A stretch of DNA of 62,243 nt from Sphingomonadaceae bacterium (lineage in GTDB: Bacteria > Pseudomonadota > Alphaproteobacteria > Sphingomonadales > Sphingomonadaceae). The position numbers and the translations under genes are program-made. This document shows, in pieces, positions 52,975-62,092 of this stretch. Under the pieces are notes generated by a model. The model was not told where the DNA came from. It saw only the letters and a program-made list of their open reading frames with translations, and ran no database searches. The DNA lies in contig RFZB01000002.1 of the NCBI GenBank assembly GCA_009920915.1, forward strand, positions 1 to 62,243, read 5' to 3'. Numbering within the stretch: the stretch's first letter is position 1; every line of letters begins with the position of its first letter.

Positions 52975-53620
52975 CCAGTTCGGCCTCCGCCTGTGCGGCT
53001 GCGGCTTCTGCCGCCTTCGTGGCCGCATCACGCTCAGCCCGCAATTCTTCAATCAGGGCAGCACGATCGCCTTCAAGACGCGTGTCTTCGGCGGCCTTAA
53101 TGCCCTTCATCTTGGCGGCCTTGGCCACTGTTGCGTCCAGTTCCCGCTGCGAACACAGGCCCAAGGCCACGGGGTCTTTCGGGGTGATGTCCGCAATGTT
53201 CCAGTGGGTCCGCTCACGAATGGCCTGAATGGTCGTGCGTGTTGTGCCAATCAGCTTGCCAATTTGGCCATCGGACAATTCCGGATGGTTGCGGATCAAC
53301 CAGGCGACTCCATCGGGCTTGTCCTGACGCTTGGAAACCGGCGTGTAGCGGGGCCCCTTGGTGCGTGTGGGCGCTTCCGGCGCCTTGATCATCACCAGAT
53401 CATAATTGGCGTCAGCCTGACCCTTTTCAATTTCGGCCATGGTCAGTTCACCGGCACGAACGGGGTCACGCCCCATCAGCTTGGTGCCCGAGGTTTCATC
53501 TGCAATGGCTTGAACTTCAAGGATGTGCAGGCCGCAGAAACGCGCGATCTGTTCAAAGGTCAAAGCTGTATTGTCGACAAGCCATGCGGCAGTTGCATGG
53601 GGCATAAGGGGCTGGGCCAC
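52955..53620 (-). CDS. trcR: Cell-cycle transcriptional regulator TrcR family (DUF1013)
   Basis: TrcR is an alphaproteobacterial protein tied to cell-cycle transcription. The 221-residue product has the conserved N-terminus AQPLMPHATAAWLVDNTAL, the FCGLHILEVQAIAD segment, a helix-turn-helix-like LSDGQIGKLIGTTRTTIQAIRE and an Ala/Glu-rich coiled tail (about 170-221). GTG 53620 is chosen because it has a GGGAGA site and gives the family N-terminus; TTG 53635 would add five residues. Confidence 0.88.
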   Translation of the reverse strand: MAQPLMPHATAAWLVDNTALTFEQIARFCGLHILEVQAIADETSGTKLMGRDPVRAGELTMAEIEKGQADANYDLVMIKAPEAPTRTKGPRYTPVSKRQDKPDGVAWLIRNHPELSDGQIGKLIGTTRTTIQAIRERTHWNIADITPKDPVALGLCSQRELDATVAKAAKMKGIKAAEDTRLEGDRAALIEELRAERDAATKAAEAAAAQAEAELGGDTNA

Positions 53621-53755
53621 GGAGGATTCTCCCAAAATAATGAGGGCCGCCCCTTACGGAGCGGCCGGAACCTTGGCTGTCCGTCTAGTCCGGCTTGGGC
53701 GCTAGGGCAAGGCTTTCGGTTGATTTTGCCGACACATCCCTTGTGGTGGGACCGC

Positions 53756-53782
53756 AAATGCGTCTTGATCTGCAACGCATTT
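53756..53782. promoter_or_regulatory. Inverted repeat upstream of the P450 gene
   Basis: AAATGCGT and ACGCATTT form a perfect 8+8 inverted repeat separated by 11 bases, 37 bases before the P450 start codon. The spacing of arm centres (19 bases) suits a dimeric repressor or activator. No regulator gene lies next to it apart from trcR. Confidence 0.45.
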
Positions 53783-53819
53783 CTCTGCACCTTCCCTCCA
53801 AAGACAATAGGAGACACGG

Positions 53820-55103
53820 ATGTCGGACGCCCCAAAACTGCCCACAGACATTGCAGCCGCATTGACCGAGCCAAAGGCCTATGGCGAATGGGCGGGCCTG
53901 CAAGACAAATTTGCCTGGGCGCGGGCCAATGCCCCGCTGGCGGTCGCTGAGGTGCCGGGCTTTGACCCATTTTGGGCCGTTACGCGCCATGCCGACATCA
54001 TGGAGGTGAGCCGCAATAACAAGCTGTTCGCCTCGGGCATCCGCCAGACGACACTTACCCAAACGCTGATTGACCAAGCCGTGCGCACGCAATTTCCGGA
54101 CGGGCATCTGATCCGCTCGCTCGTCCAGATGGATGCGCCCGACCATATGAAATACCGGCTGCTGACGCAGACTTGGTTCATGCCCAAAAATCTGCGCACG
54201 CTGGAAGACCGGATTCGCGAGATTGCACGGGAAACCGTCGATCATATGCTCTCGCTGGGCGGCGAATGTGATTTCGCAACTGATGTGGCGCTGCATTACC
54301 CCTTACGCGTGGTGATGAATATTTTGGGTGTGCCGCGTGAAGACGAACCCCGCATGCTGATGCTGACGCAGCAGCTATTCGGTTCCACCGACCCAGAACT
54401 TAACCGCGCGCGGGCCGAAGTGACGGATCCGATGCAGGCCCTACAAATGCTGCAATTTGTGATCGCGGATTTTGAAAATTACTTCAAAGCGCTGACCGAA
54501 GATCGCCGTAAAAACCCGAAAGAAGACGTGGCTACGGTGTTGGCCAATGCCAAAGTGAATGGGGCCCCGATCCCCGACAGGGAGCTTAATGGCTATTACA
54601 TCATTGTGGCGACCGCTGGGCACGACACAACATCTGCCTCAACCGCTGGGGCGATGATGGAATTGGCACGCAATCCTGCGCTGTTTGAACGTTATCGCGC
54701 CGCCGAGGTGGATAAGGCCGGGCTGATTGAAGAGGCTGTGCGCTGGACAACGCCGGTTCAGCATTTCATGCGCTCTGCCACCGAAGATACGGAGTTGGGC
54801 GGGCAGAAGATCAAAGCCGGAGATTGGCTGATGCTCTGCTATGTTTCAGGCAATCGTGATGAGGCCGTGTTCCCCGACCCGATGACGTTCAATCCGGACC
54901 GCACACCCAACAACCAAATTGCCTTTGGCTTTGGCGGCCATGTCTGCTTGGGCCAGCATTTGGCGCGCATGGAAATGCGCATCTTGATGGAAGAATTGCT
55001 GCCCCGCCTCAAATCGGTGGAGCTGGCCGGAGAGCCAGCCCGTGCCGAATCCATCTTTGTCGGCGGGTTAAAGCGTCTACCGATTCGGTTTCAGGCAGCG
55101 TGA
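53820..55103 (+). CDS. Cytochrome P450
   Basis: This is a soluble bacterial class I P450 of 427 residues. It has the oxygen-activation motif AGHDTT (266-271), ExxR as E305-A-V-R308 and the heme loop FGFGGHVCLG with Cys376 as ligand. LVQMDAPDHMKYRLLTQTWF is the C-helix region. The sequence resembles steroid/terpenoid or acyl P450s of actinobacteria and sphingomonads; the substrate is unknown. No ferredoxin or reductase gene is adjacent. An AGGAGA site is present. A family C repeat follows the stop. Confidence 0.93.
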   Translation: MSDAPKLPTDIAAALTEPKAYGEWAGLQDKFAWARANAPLAVAEVPGFDPFWAVTRHADIMEVSRNNKLFASGIRQTTLTQTLIDQAVRTQFPDGHLIRSLVQMDAPDHMKYRLLTQTWFMPKNLRTLEDRIREIARETVDHMLSLGGECDFATDVALHYPLRVVMNILGVPREDEPRMLMLTQQLFGSTDPELNRARAEVTDPMQALQMLQFVIADFENYFKALTEDRRKNPKEDVATVLANAKVNGAPIPDRELNGYYIIVATAGHDTTSASTAGAMMELARNPALFERYRAAEVDKAGLIEEAVRWTTPVQHFMRSATEDTELGGQKIKAGDWLMLCYVSGNRDEAVFPDPMTFNPDRTPNNQIAFGFGGHVCLGQHLARMEMRILMEELLPRLKSVELAGEPARAESIFVGGLKRLPIRFQAA

Positions 55104-55115
55104 CGCGATGATGAT

Positions 55116-55205
55116 GTGCTCCGGCCTTGAGCCGGAGCCTAGTCGCACATCCCGAATATCGATTAAATTGCGGCCCTGCTGGGCTCCGGCTCAGGGCCGG
55201 AGCAC
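55116..55205. repeat. Palindromic intergenic repeat, family C (copy 3)
   Basis: GTGCTCCGGCC-GAGCCGGAGCCTAG and CTGGGCTCCGGC-GGCCGGAGCAC form the same double hairpin as at 44941 and 45166, with a longer AT-richer middle part. It fills the gap between the convergent P450 and queF genes. Confidence 0.8.
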
Positions 55206-55224
55206 GAGGGGGGAAGGCTAGAGT

Positions 55225-55671
55225 TTAGCCCCGGCCGCGATAGCTGGGCACGTCTTGCTCTGGAATCCAGACATCTTTGGGCAGCGCGCCTGATTGCCAG
55301 AAGACGTCAATGGGAATGCCGCCACGCGGATACCAATAGCCGCCAATGCGCAGCCAGATGGGCTTCATCTCATTGAACAGCCGTTGGCCAATGCCCACCG
55401 TGCAATCTTCATGAAAGCCCGCGTGATTGCGGAAAGAGCCGAGGAAGAGCTTCAACGACTTTGATTCGACGATGGTCTCCCCCGGCACATAATCAATCAC
55501 GATATGCGCAAAATCTGGCTGGCCAGTGACCGGGCAGAGCGAGGTAAATTCCGGCGCAACAAAGCGCACCAGATAGGGCGAGCCCGGCCGTGGGTTGGCC
55601 GGATAATCAAGCACGGCTTCATCGGGGCTTGCCGGAAGCGCGCTGACCTGACCGAGATGCTTAAGTGTCAT
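55225..55671 (-). CDS. queF: NADPH-dependent 7-cyano-7-deazaguanine reductase QueF
   Basis: QueF reduces preQ0 to preQ1 in queuosine synthesis. The 148-residue, unimodular form has catalytic C46 ([12 protein letters not shown]), D53 and the QueF motif [15 protein letters not shown]. Other queuosine genes are not in the window. It is divergent from the photolyase gene, with a 29-base gap. Confidence 0.95.
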   Translation of the reverse strand: MTLKHLGQVSALPASPDEAVLDYPANPRPGSPYLVRFVAPEFTSLCPVTGQPDFAHIVIDYVPGETIVESKSLKLFLGSFRNHAGFHEDCTVGIGQRLFNEMKPIWLRIGGYWYPRGGIPIDVFWQSGALPKDVWIPEQDVPSYRGRG

Positions 55672-55700
55672 GCCCGCGCCTTTACGCTAGGTTGGCCGCA

Positions 55701-57242
55701 ATGACCATATTAATCCCAGTGCTGGGGGACCAGCTTTCGTTGGGGGTCTCTTCGCTGCAAGGCGTGGACCCGGCTGACGCGCGCATCCTGATGATGGAAG
55801 TGGCAGAGGAGACGGGCTATGTCCGCCACCATAAGCGCAAAATCGCCTTCATCCTGTCTGCCATGCGGCATCATGCCGCGCGTCTGCGCGACGCGGGCTG
55901 GCAGGTGGATTACATAAAGCTCGACGATCCGGACAATCAGGGCAGCTTTTCAGCCGAGCTGGCCCGCGCGGTGCAGCGCCACCAGCCGAGCCGTATCCGC
56001 GTGACTGAGGCCGGGGAATGGCGGGTGCGCGGGGATATGGCACGCTGGCAAGCCGCACTGGGCATCGCGGTTGAGATATGTCCCGATACGCGCTTCATTG
56101 CCCCACCCGGATTTTTCGCCAATTGGGCGGCGGGGCGCAAACAATTGCGCATGGAATATTTCTACCGCGAGATGCGGCGCCTGACCGGCTTGTTGATGGA
56201 CGGTGATCAGCCCGCAGGTGGGCAATGGAATTATGATGCGGAGAATAGAAAGCCCGCCGAAGCCGGGCTGTTCATCCCCCGCCGCATGGGCACCCCGCCC
56301 GATGCGATAACGCAAGACGTGCTGGCGCTGGTGGCAGAGCGGTTCGACAATTATCCGGGATCACTGGATGGCTTTGACATGGCCGTGACACCCGAAGGCG
56401 CCGAAGCGGAAGCAGCGCGTTTTTTGAAAGACGCCCTGCCCGGCTTTGGCGATTATCAGGATGCCATGCTGACGGGCCAGCCCTTGCTTTGGCATAGCTT
56501 CCTTTCGCCTTATCTCAACATTGGCCTGCTCGATCCGCTGGCCTTGTGCCGTGCAGTGGAAGCGGAATGGAAGGCAGGTCGCGTGCCAATTAATGCCGCT
56601 GAAGGCTTTATCCGCCAGATCATCGGCTGGCGCGATTATGTGCGCGGCCTTTATGATTGGGCGGGGCCCGACTATGCCCAGCGCAATTTTCTGGAGGCCA
56701 AACGCCCATTGCCGGACTTTTACTGGACGGGGAAAACCAACATGGCCTGCCTTGCCAACGCCATCGGCCAGACGCTTGATCTGGGCTATGCGCACCATAT
56801 CCAAAGACTGATGGTCACGGGCAATTATGCGATGCTGGCAGGCATTGATCCGCACGAGGTGCATCTCTGGTATCTCGCCATTTATGTCGATGCTTTTGAA
56901 TGGGTAGAGCTGCCCAATACGCTGGGGATGAGCCAATTTGGCGATGGCGGCATCATGGCGTCTAAACCCTATGCCGCCTCAGGCGCCTATATTGACCGAA
57001 TGTCAGATTATTGCCGGGGATGCACCTATGATGTGCGCGCCAAAACCGGACCAAAAGCGTGTCCGCTCAATGCGCTTTATTGGGACTTTATGGACCGCAA
57101 TCGCGACAAGCTGGCCAACAACCCGCGCATTGGCATGGCCTATCGCACATGGGACAAAATGGCCGAGGATCAACGCCGCGCGTTGAAAGCAAGCGCCGCT
57201 GCGCATCTCGCAAAGCTCGACGCGGGGGACCCGGCGGTATAG
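55701..57242 (+). CDS. Fe-S bacterial cryptochrome/photolyase (PhrB-like, (6-4) photolyase type)
   Basis: The 513-residue protein belongs to the FeS-BCP group of photolyases. The four cluster cysteines are C350 (MACLANA), C438 and C441 (YCRGCTYDV) and C454 (KACPLNALYW), at the same numbers as recalled for Agrobacterium PhrB. It has an N-terminal DUF523-like/Rossmann antenna domain (LIPVLGDQLS) and an FAD-binding domain with the TGNYAMLAG segment. It repairs (6-4) photoproducts or acts as a photoreceptor. ATG 55701 is chosen; the frame is open upstream. Confidence 0.92.
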   Translation: MTILIPVLGDQLSLGVSSLQGVDPADARILMMEVAEETGYVRHHKRKIAFILSAMRHHAARLRDAGWQVDYIKLDDPDNQGSFSAELARAVQRHQPSRIRVTEAGEWRVRGDMARWQAALGIAVEICPDTRFIAPPGFFANWAAGRKQLRMEYFYREMRRLTGLLMDGDQPAGGQWNYDAENRKPAEAGLFIPRRMGTPPDAITQDVLALVAERFDNYPGSLDGFDMAVTPEGAEAEAARFLKDALPGFGDYQDAMLTGQPLLWHSFLSPYLNIGLLDPLALCRAVEAEWKAGRVPINAAEGFIRQIIGWRDYVRGLYDWAGPDYAQRNFLEAKRPLPDFYWTGKTNMACLANAIGQTLDLGYAHHIQRLMVTGNYAMLAGIDPHEVHLWYLAIYVDAFEWVELPNTLGMSQFGDGGIMASKPYAASGAYIDRMSDYCRGCTYDVRAKTGPKACPLNALYWDFMDRNRDKLANNPRIGMAYRTWDKMAEDQRRALKASAAAHLAKLDAGDPAV

Positions 57243-57274
57243 CCTGTGCGTTCCACCGCTAAAGGAGATTGCAG

Positions 57275-58123
57275 ATGGAGTCGCTTGTCAGCACTGATTG
57301 GTTGGCCGCCGAATTGGGCGCATCGGACCTGCGCGTGGTGGACGCCACCTATTTCCTAGCGGCGGATCAGCGCAATCCAGCCGCCGAGTTTGAAGCCGCA
57401 CACATTCCCGGCGCGGTCTTTATGGATTTGGGGGAAATTGTGGACCCCACATCCAGCCTGCCGATGATGCTGCCCAGCCCCGAAAAATTTGCCAGCCGTA
57501 TGCAATCCTTGGGCCTTGGCGATGGCAGCCGTATCGTCGTGTATGACAACAGCCCCTATAAAAGCGCGGCACGCGCGTGGTGGATGCTGGCGCAAGTTTT
57601 TGGTGCGCATGGCGTTGCCATTTTGGATGGCGGCTTTGCCAAATGGCAGGCCGAGGGACGCCCCGTTGAGGCCGGCAAGCCGCAAATCCGCCACCGGCAT
57701 TTCACCGTCTGGAAAAATGCGAAAGTTGTACGCGACAAGGCACAGATGCGCGCCAATCTGGACAGCGGGGCGGAACAAGTGGTCGATGCCCGCGGTGCGG
57801 CGCGCTTTACCGGCGAAGACCCTGATCCGCGCCCCAATGTGGGGAGCGGGCATATCCCCGGCAGTTTCAATCTGCCGCATAGTCAGATGTTCAACGCCGA
57901 TGGCACATGGAAACAGGGCGATGCCCTGAAAGCGGCCTTTGAAAGTGCGGGCATTGATTTGTCCCGGCCTTTGGTTGCGACCTGTGGATCGGGCCTGACG
58001 GCATCCAGCCTTGTCTTTGGCGCGCACTTGCTGGGGAAAGAGGATGTCGCCCTTTATGATGGCAGCTGGTCTGACTGGGGCAGCGACCCGGAAACGCCAA
58101 AGGCAACGGGCCCCGCGCGCTGA
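57275..58123 (+). CDS. sseA: 3-mercaptopyruvate/thiosulfate sulfurtransferase
   Basis: The 282-residue protein has two rhodanese domains, with the active Cys (C237) in CGSGLTAS of the second; the CG(S/T)G(V/L)TA loop points to a mercaptopyruvate rather than a thiosulfate donor. DARGAARFTGEDPDPRPNVGSGHIPGS is conserved. GGAG precedes ATG 57275; a TTG six bases upstream is unlikely. Followed 38 bases later by a PLP beta-lyase, suggesting a sulfur-amino-acid pair. Confidence 0.92.
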   Translation: MESLVSTDWLAAELGASDLRVVDATYFLAADQRNPAAEFEAAHIPGAVFMDLGEIVDPTSSLPMMLPSPEKFASRMQSLGLGDGSRIVVYDNSPYKSAARAWWMLAQVFGAHGVAILDGGFAKWQAEGRPVEAGKPQIRHRHFTVWKNAKVVRDKAQMRANLDSGAEQVVDARGAARFTGEDPDPRPNVGSGHIPGSFNLPHSQMFNADGTWKQGDALKAAFESAGIDLSRPLVATCGSGLTASSLVFGAHLLGKEDVALYDGSWSDWGSDPETPKATGPAR

Positions 58124-58161
58124 TATTCGACACAGGCGCTTGGCTCGGCTAGAGGCGCTGC

Positions 58162-59376
58162 ATGGCCGATACACCGAAGACGCGACAAGAAACCCGGCTC
58201 ACCCATGCGGGCCGCCGTGCAGACTGGACCGGGCTTGGCCCCGGTAAGGGGGGCATTGTCAATCCGCCCGTCTGGCGTGCCTCGACCATTTTATATGACG
58301 ATGTCGCGCATCTGGAGCGTGGCTGGACCACCAATCGCGATGGCGATTTATTCTACGGTCGACGCGGCACACCGACGCAATGGGCATTGGCTGAGGCCAT
58401 TACAGAGATGGAGCCGGGTGCTGCGGGCACGATGCTCTATCCGTCTGGCGTGGCGGCCATTGCTGGCGCTTTGCTTTCCGTCCTGAAACCCGGCGATCAT
58501 CTGCTGATGGTCGATTCCGCTTATGATCCCACACGCAATTTCTGCGAAGGGTTCTTAAAGGATTGGGGCGTTGAAACCAGCTATTATGACCCGACATTGG
58601 GCGCAGACATTGCCTCTGTCATGCGCCCCAACACACGCGCCATTTTTCTGGAATCGCCCGGCAGCCTGACCTTTGAGGTGCAGGATGTGCCCGCGATTGT
58701 CGCTGCTGCAAAAGCCCATGGCGCGAAAACGATACTAGACAATACATGGGCCTCCCCGCTCTACTTCACGGGTATTGATAAGGGTGTCGACCTCGTCATG
58801 ACGGCAGGCACCAAATATCTGGGCGGGCATAGCGATGTGATGATGGGCGCTGTGACTGCCAATGCAAAAAGCTGGCCCGCCTTGCGCCACATGGCCCAAT
58901 TGCACGGCCAATTTGTGAGCGCAGATGATTGTTATTTGATGCTGCGGGGCTTGCGAACGCTGTCCCTGCGGATGGCGCAACATCAGGCAAGCGCGCTCCA
59001 GATTGCCAACTGGCTGGAAAGCCAGCCAGACGTCGCGCGTGTGCTCCACCCCGCCTTGCCCAGCCACCCCGGCCATGCTCTGTGGCAACGGGATTTTACG
59101 GGTGCCTCCAGCCTGTTTTCAATCATCCTGAACGGCGGTGATAAGGCGGCCCGTGCAGCAATGGTCGATAGCCTCAAGCTCTTTGGCATTGGCTATAGCT
59201 GGGGCGGGTATGAGAGCCTGGCTCTTCCAATTGATCCCGAAAAATATCGGTCCGCAACGCAATGGCAGGCAGAAGGCCCGGCCATTCGCCTAAGCATTGG
59301 TCTGGAACATCCCGATGACCTGACGGCTGATCTGGCACAGGGCTTGGCCGCGTTTCGCGCAGCACGCGACGATTAA
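58162..59376 (+). CDS. metC: Cystathionine beta-lyase (PLP-dependent)
   Basis: MetC cleaves cystathionine to homocysteine on the way to methionine. The 404-residue Cys/Met-metabolism enzyme has PLP lysine K218 in TAGTKYLGGHSD, the YGRRGTPTQWALAEAI segment and LDNTWASPLYF. Trp in the active-site region and the C-terminal GIGYSWGGYESL favour beta-lyase over gamma-synthase. Metabolically it is related to metK and asd elsewhere in the window. Confidence 0.92.
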   Translation: MADTPKTRQETRLTHAGRRADWTGLGPGKGGIVNPPVWRASTILYDDVAHLERGWTTNRDGDLFYGRRGTPTQWALAEAITEMEPGAAGTMLYPSGVAAIAGALLSVLKPGDHLLMVDSAYDPTRNFCEGFLKDWGVETSYYDPTLGADIASVMRPNTRAIFLESPGSLTFEVQDVPAIVAAAKAHGAKTILDNTWASPLYFTGIDKGVDLVMTAGTKYLGGHSDVMMGAVTANAKSWPALRHMAQLHGQFVSADDCYLMLRGLRTLSLRMAQHQASALQIANWLESQPDVARVLHPALPSHPGHALWQRDFTGASSLFSIILNGGDKAARAAMVDSLKLFGIGYSWGGYESLALPIDPEKYRSATQWQAEGPAIRLSIGLEHPDDLTADLAQGLAAFRAARDD

Positions 59377-59472
59377 GCGATACAGCCCAAGCGATTATCG
59401 GCGAGTCATTGCGCAGGCCGGGTGGCGCGCTTATCTTCTCCCCCATCTGTTCGCTTGAAAGGTTTGCTGATC

Positions 59473-60066
59473 ATGACCCGTGCTTTTTCTCGCATGAGCC
59501 TTGCCCTTATCCCCGCCCTTGTTGCGCTGTCGGGCTGTGGCGTGAACAGCGTGCCCACGGCTGAGGAAAATGCAAAGGCCAAATGGGCCAATGTGCAGGC
59601 GGATTATCAGCGCCGGGCGGACCTTATTCCCAACCTTGTTGAAACTGTGAAAGGCTATGCCAAGCAAGAGCAGGCCGTGCTGGTACAAGTGACGCAGGCG
59701 CGCGCGCAGGCAACAGCCATCAATCTTACTACTGGCGATTTGACGGATCCCGCCAAGGTGCAACGCTTCCAGCAAGCCCAAGGCCAATTGAGCGCCGGAC
59801 TGGGACGTCTTTTGGCAACAACCGAGGCCTATCCGCAGCTCCGGTCGAATGAAAATTTCTTGGCGCTCCAATCACAATTGGAAGGCACGGAAAACCGCAT
59901 CAACATTTCCATCAAGGATTATAACGAGGCGGTGCAGGCCTATAACACCACAATCCGCACCTTCCCCTCGGTTGTTGGGGCCAAGCTGATTTATGGGGCA
60001 CAGCCCATGCAGCCCTATCAGGCGGTTTCCCCCAACGCGGATCAAGCCCCGAAAGTGAAATTCTAA
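59473..60066 (+). CDS. lemA: LemA family lipoprotein
   Basis: The 197-residue product has a lipoprotein-like signal with LSGC (Cys about 22), then a helical LemA domain (KWANVQADYQRRADLIPNLVETVKGYA; NRINISIKDYNEAVQAYNTTIR). It is membrane-anchored and faces outward. The function is unknown. It is followed by two TPM-domain genes, a common association. ATG 59473 is preferred over an upstream in-frame TTG/ATG at 59422. Confidence 0.9.
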   Translation: MTRAFSRMSLALIPALVALSGCGVNSVPTAEENAKAKWANVQADYQRRADLIPNLVETVKGYAKQEQAVLVQVTQARAQATAINLTTGDLTDPAKVQRFQQAQGQLSAGLGRLLATTEAYPQLRSNENFLALQSQLEGTENRINISIKDYNEAVQAYNTTIRTFPSVVGAKLIYGAQPMQPYQAVSPNADQAPKVKF

Positions 60067-60095
60067 TCTGGGCCGCCCTGAAGAAAGGCCCGCTG

Positions 60096-60872
60096 ATGCG
60101 TGCGCTTCTTGCCGTTATAACGGGCGTGCTGCTGGCCATGGGCGCGCCTGTTGCGGCGCAGACTTTTCCGGCGTCCAATGGCACGCGCGTTGTTGACGCC
60201 GCCAATCTGCTCGACCCCAAGGCTGAACAGGCATTGGATGCCAAGCTGGCTGGTTTTGAAAAGCAGACAGGGCGGCAATTTGTTGTCGCGACAATCGCGG
60301 ATCTTCAAGGTTATCCGATAGAAGATTACGGCTATAAGCTGGGCCGCACCTGGGGTGTGGGAAACAAGGACCGCAATGACGGCGTTGTCCTGATTGTTGC
60401 GCCCAAGGATCGCAAGGTCCGGATCGAAGTGGGCTATGGGCTAGAGCCGGTGCTGACCGATGCCTATGCCAGCGTGATCATCAATCGCTTCATTGTGCCG
60501 CGCTTTAAGGCCGGGGATTATCCCGGAGGGATTAACGCGGGCGCCGATGCAGTTATCCAGCAATTGCAATTGCCGCCGGAAGAAGCCGCCAAGCGCATGC
60601 AGGCGGCAGAAAAGGCGCAGGCTGGGCCGCAGCGCGGCGGCATTCCCTTTGCGCTGATCTTTTGGCTGTTCATTCTGATTTTCCTTGTTTTGCCTGCCAT
60701 GTTCGGTGGTCGGCGTGGGCGGCGCTATGGCCGGGCACCCATTGTCATTTGGGGCCCAGGAGATTGGGGCGGCAGTCGCGGCGGCTGGGGCGGTGGCTCT
60801 GGTGGTGGCTTTGGCGGATTTTCAGGCGGCGGCGGCAGCTTTGGCGGCGGCGGCGCTTCGGGGGGGTGGTGA
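60096..60872 (+). CDS. TPM-domain membrane protein with Gly-rich tail
   Basis: The 258-residue protein has a signal peptide (about 1-21), a TPM domain (about 28-150; VVDAANLLDPKAEQALDAKL, GVGNKDRNDGVVLIVAPKDRKVRIEVGYG), one membrane helix (about 185-205) and a Gly/Trp-rich C-terminus. TPM proteins have been linked to photosystem repair and to phosphatase activity, but the bacterial role is unclear. It overlaps the next gene by one base. Confidence 0.88.
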   Translation: MRALLAVITGVLLAMGAPVAAQTFPASNGTRVVDAANLLDPKAEQALDAKLAGFEKQTGRQFVVATIADLQGYPIEDYGYKLGRTWGVGNKDRNDGVVLIVAPKDRKVRIEVGYGLEPVLTDAYASVIINRFIVPRFKAGDYPGGINAGADAVIQQLQLPPEEAAKRMQAAEKAQAGPQRGGIPFALIFWLFILIFLVLPAMFGGRRGRRYGRAPIVIWGPGDWGGSRGGWGGGSGGGFGGFSGGGGSFGGGGASGGW

Positions 60873-61555
60873 TGGCGGATGTAACACGCCTTTCGCAGGA
60901 GGATCAGGCCCGCATCAAGGCGGCTGTCCATGCCGCCGAAAGCGGCACCAGTGGCGAGATTGTGCCTATTCTGGCCCGTCAATCAGATAGCTATGCGGAT
61001 ATTGCCCTGTGGTGGTCAATTGCCATCGCGCTGTTTGCGCTGGGCTTTATTGCTGTATTTCCGGATTTCTATCTGGGCTTGGTGGATGCTGTGCTGGGCC
61101 GCTGGGCGATTGACTGGACGCCGCGGGCGGTTCTGGAACTGGCCCTGACCATTGCCACGTTGAAATTTGCGGGCAGCTGGCTGTTGCTATTGTGGCGGCC
61201 CCTGCGGCTGGCGCTGGTCCCTAAATCAATCAAAATGCGCCGCGTGCGGGCGCGGGCGATGCAGGCTTTTCATTTGGGGACGGACCGGCGGACCACCGGG
61301 CGCACGGGCATTCTCCTCTATCTCTCGCTGGCGGAACGGCGTGCCGAAATTATTGCGGACGCAGCGATCCATGGTCGTGTGGAGGACGATGTTTGGGGCG
61401 TGGCCATGGCCGACTTGCTGGCAGAGGTACGCAAGGGCCATCTTGCCGATGGGTTGATTGCCGCCATTGGGGATATTGGGGCCGTGCTGCACCAGCATTT
61501 GCCGCGGGCCGCAGACGACGTGAACGAACTGCCGGACCGGCTGATTGAGCTTTAA
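60872..61555 (+). CDS. Second TPM-domain membrane protein
   Basis: The 227-residue protein begins at ATG 60872 inside the preceding stop (TGATG). It has a cytoplasmic N-terminal segment (AAESGTSGEIVPILARQSDSYADIALWW), two or three membrane helices (about 47-67 and 83-110) and a C-terminal TPM-like region (about 130-225; RTTGRTGILLYLSLAERRAEIIADAAIHGRV). The longer frame starting at 60662 lies in another gene. It forms a lemA-TPM-TPM unit with the two genes before it. Confidence 0.87.
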   Translation: MADVTRLSQEDQARIKAAVHAAESGTSGEIVPILARQSDSYADIALWWSIAIALFALGFIAVFPDFYLGLVDAVLGRWAIDWTPRAVLELALTIATLKFAGSWLLLLWRPLRLALVPKSIKMRRVRARAMQAFHLGTDRRTTGRTGILLYLSLAERRAEIIADAAIHGRVEDDVWGVAMADLLAEVRKGHLADGLIAAIGDIGAVLHQHLPRAADDVNELPDRLIEL

Positions 61556-61564
61556 GGGACATTG

Positions 61565-62089
61565 ATGGCTGACAACGAAACTGCCGAAGCGATTGTCTGG
61601 CAGGGCCAGTTCATTACGGCCAAAACACGCGGCAAATGGGAATATGTGTCCCGCGCGCGGGGCATAAAGGCGGCCGTTATTCTCGCCGTGGATGATGGCC
61701 ATGTGCTGCTGGTTGAACAATATCGCGTGCCATTGGGCGTCAATTGTCTGGAATTGCCCGCAGGTCTGGTCGGCGATGTCACCGCTGGCGAAGCTGTGGA
61801 GACGGCGGCTGCGCGCGAATTGGAAGAAGAAACTGGCTATCGCCCCGCGCGCGTGACGATGATGGGGGAATATTATTCTTCGCCCGGCATGGTGAGCGAA
61901 AGCTTTTTCCTCGTACGCGCCGAAGGGCTGAAGAAGGTGGGACAAGGCGGCGGCGTGGAGGATGAGAATATCATCGTGCACCGCGTGCCGCTGGACAAAG
62001 TGGCGAGCTTCATGGCCGCCAAACGCGCCGAAGGCTGCGCCATGGACGTGAAGCTGGTGGCGCTGCTCGGCCCCCAGCTTTGGGCCTAA
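61565..62089 (+). CDS. nudF: Nudix hydrolase, ADP-ribose pyrophosphatase type
   Basis: The 174-residue protein hydrolyses nucleoside diphosphate compounds, most likely ADP-ribose. The Nudix box is perfect: G70-x5-E-x7-RELEEETGY (70-92). ELPAGLVGD and [13 protein letters not shown] are typical of ADPRase. AGGGA precedes ATG 61565. It ends three bases before the convergent partial gene. Confidence 0.9.
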   Translation: MADNETAEAIVWQGQFITAKTRGKWEYVSRARGIKAAVILAVDDGHVLLVEQYRVPLGVNCLELPAGLVGDVTAGEAVETAAARELEEETGYRPARVTMMGEYYSSPGMVSESFFLVRAEGLKKVGQGGGVEDENIIVHRVPLDKVASFMAAKRAEGCAMDVKLVALLGPQLWA

Positions 62090-62092
62090 GGC

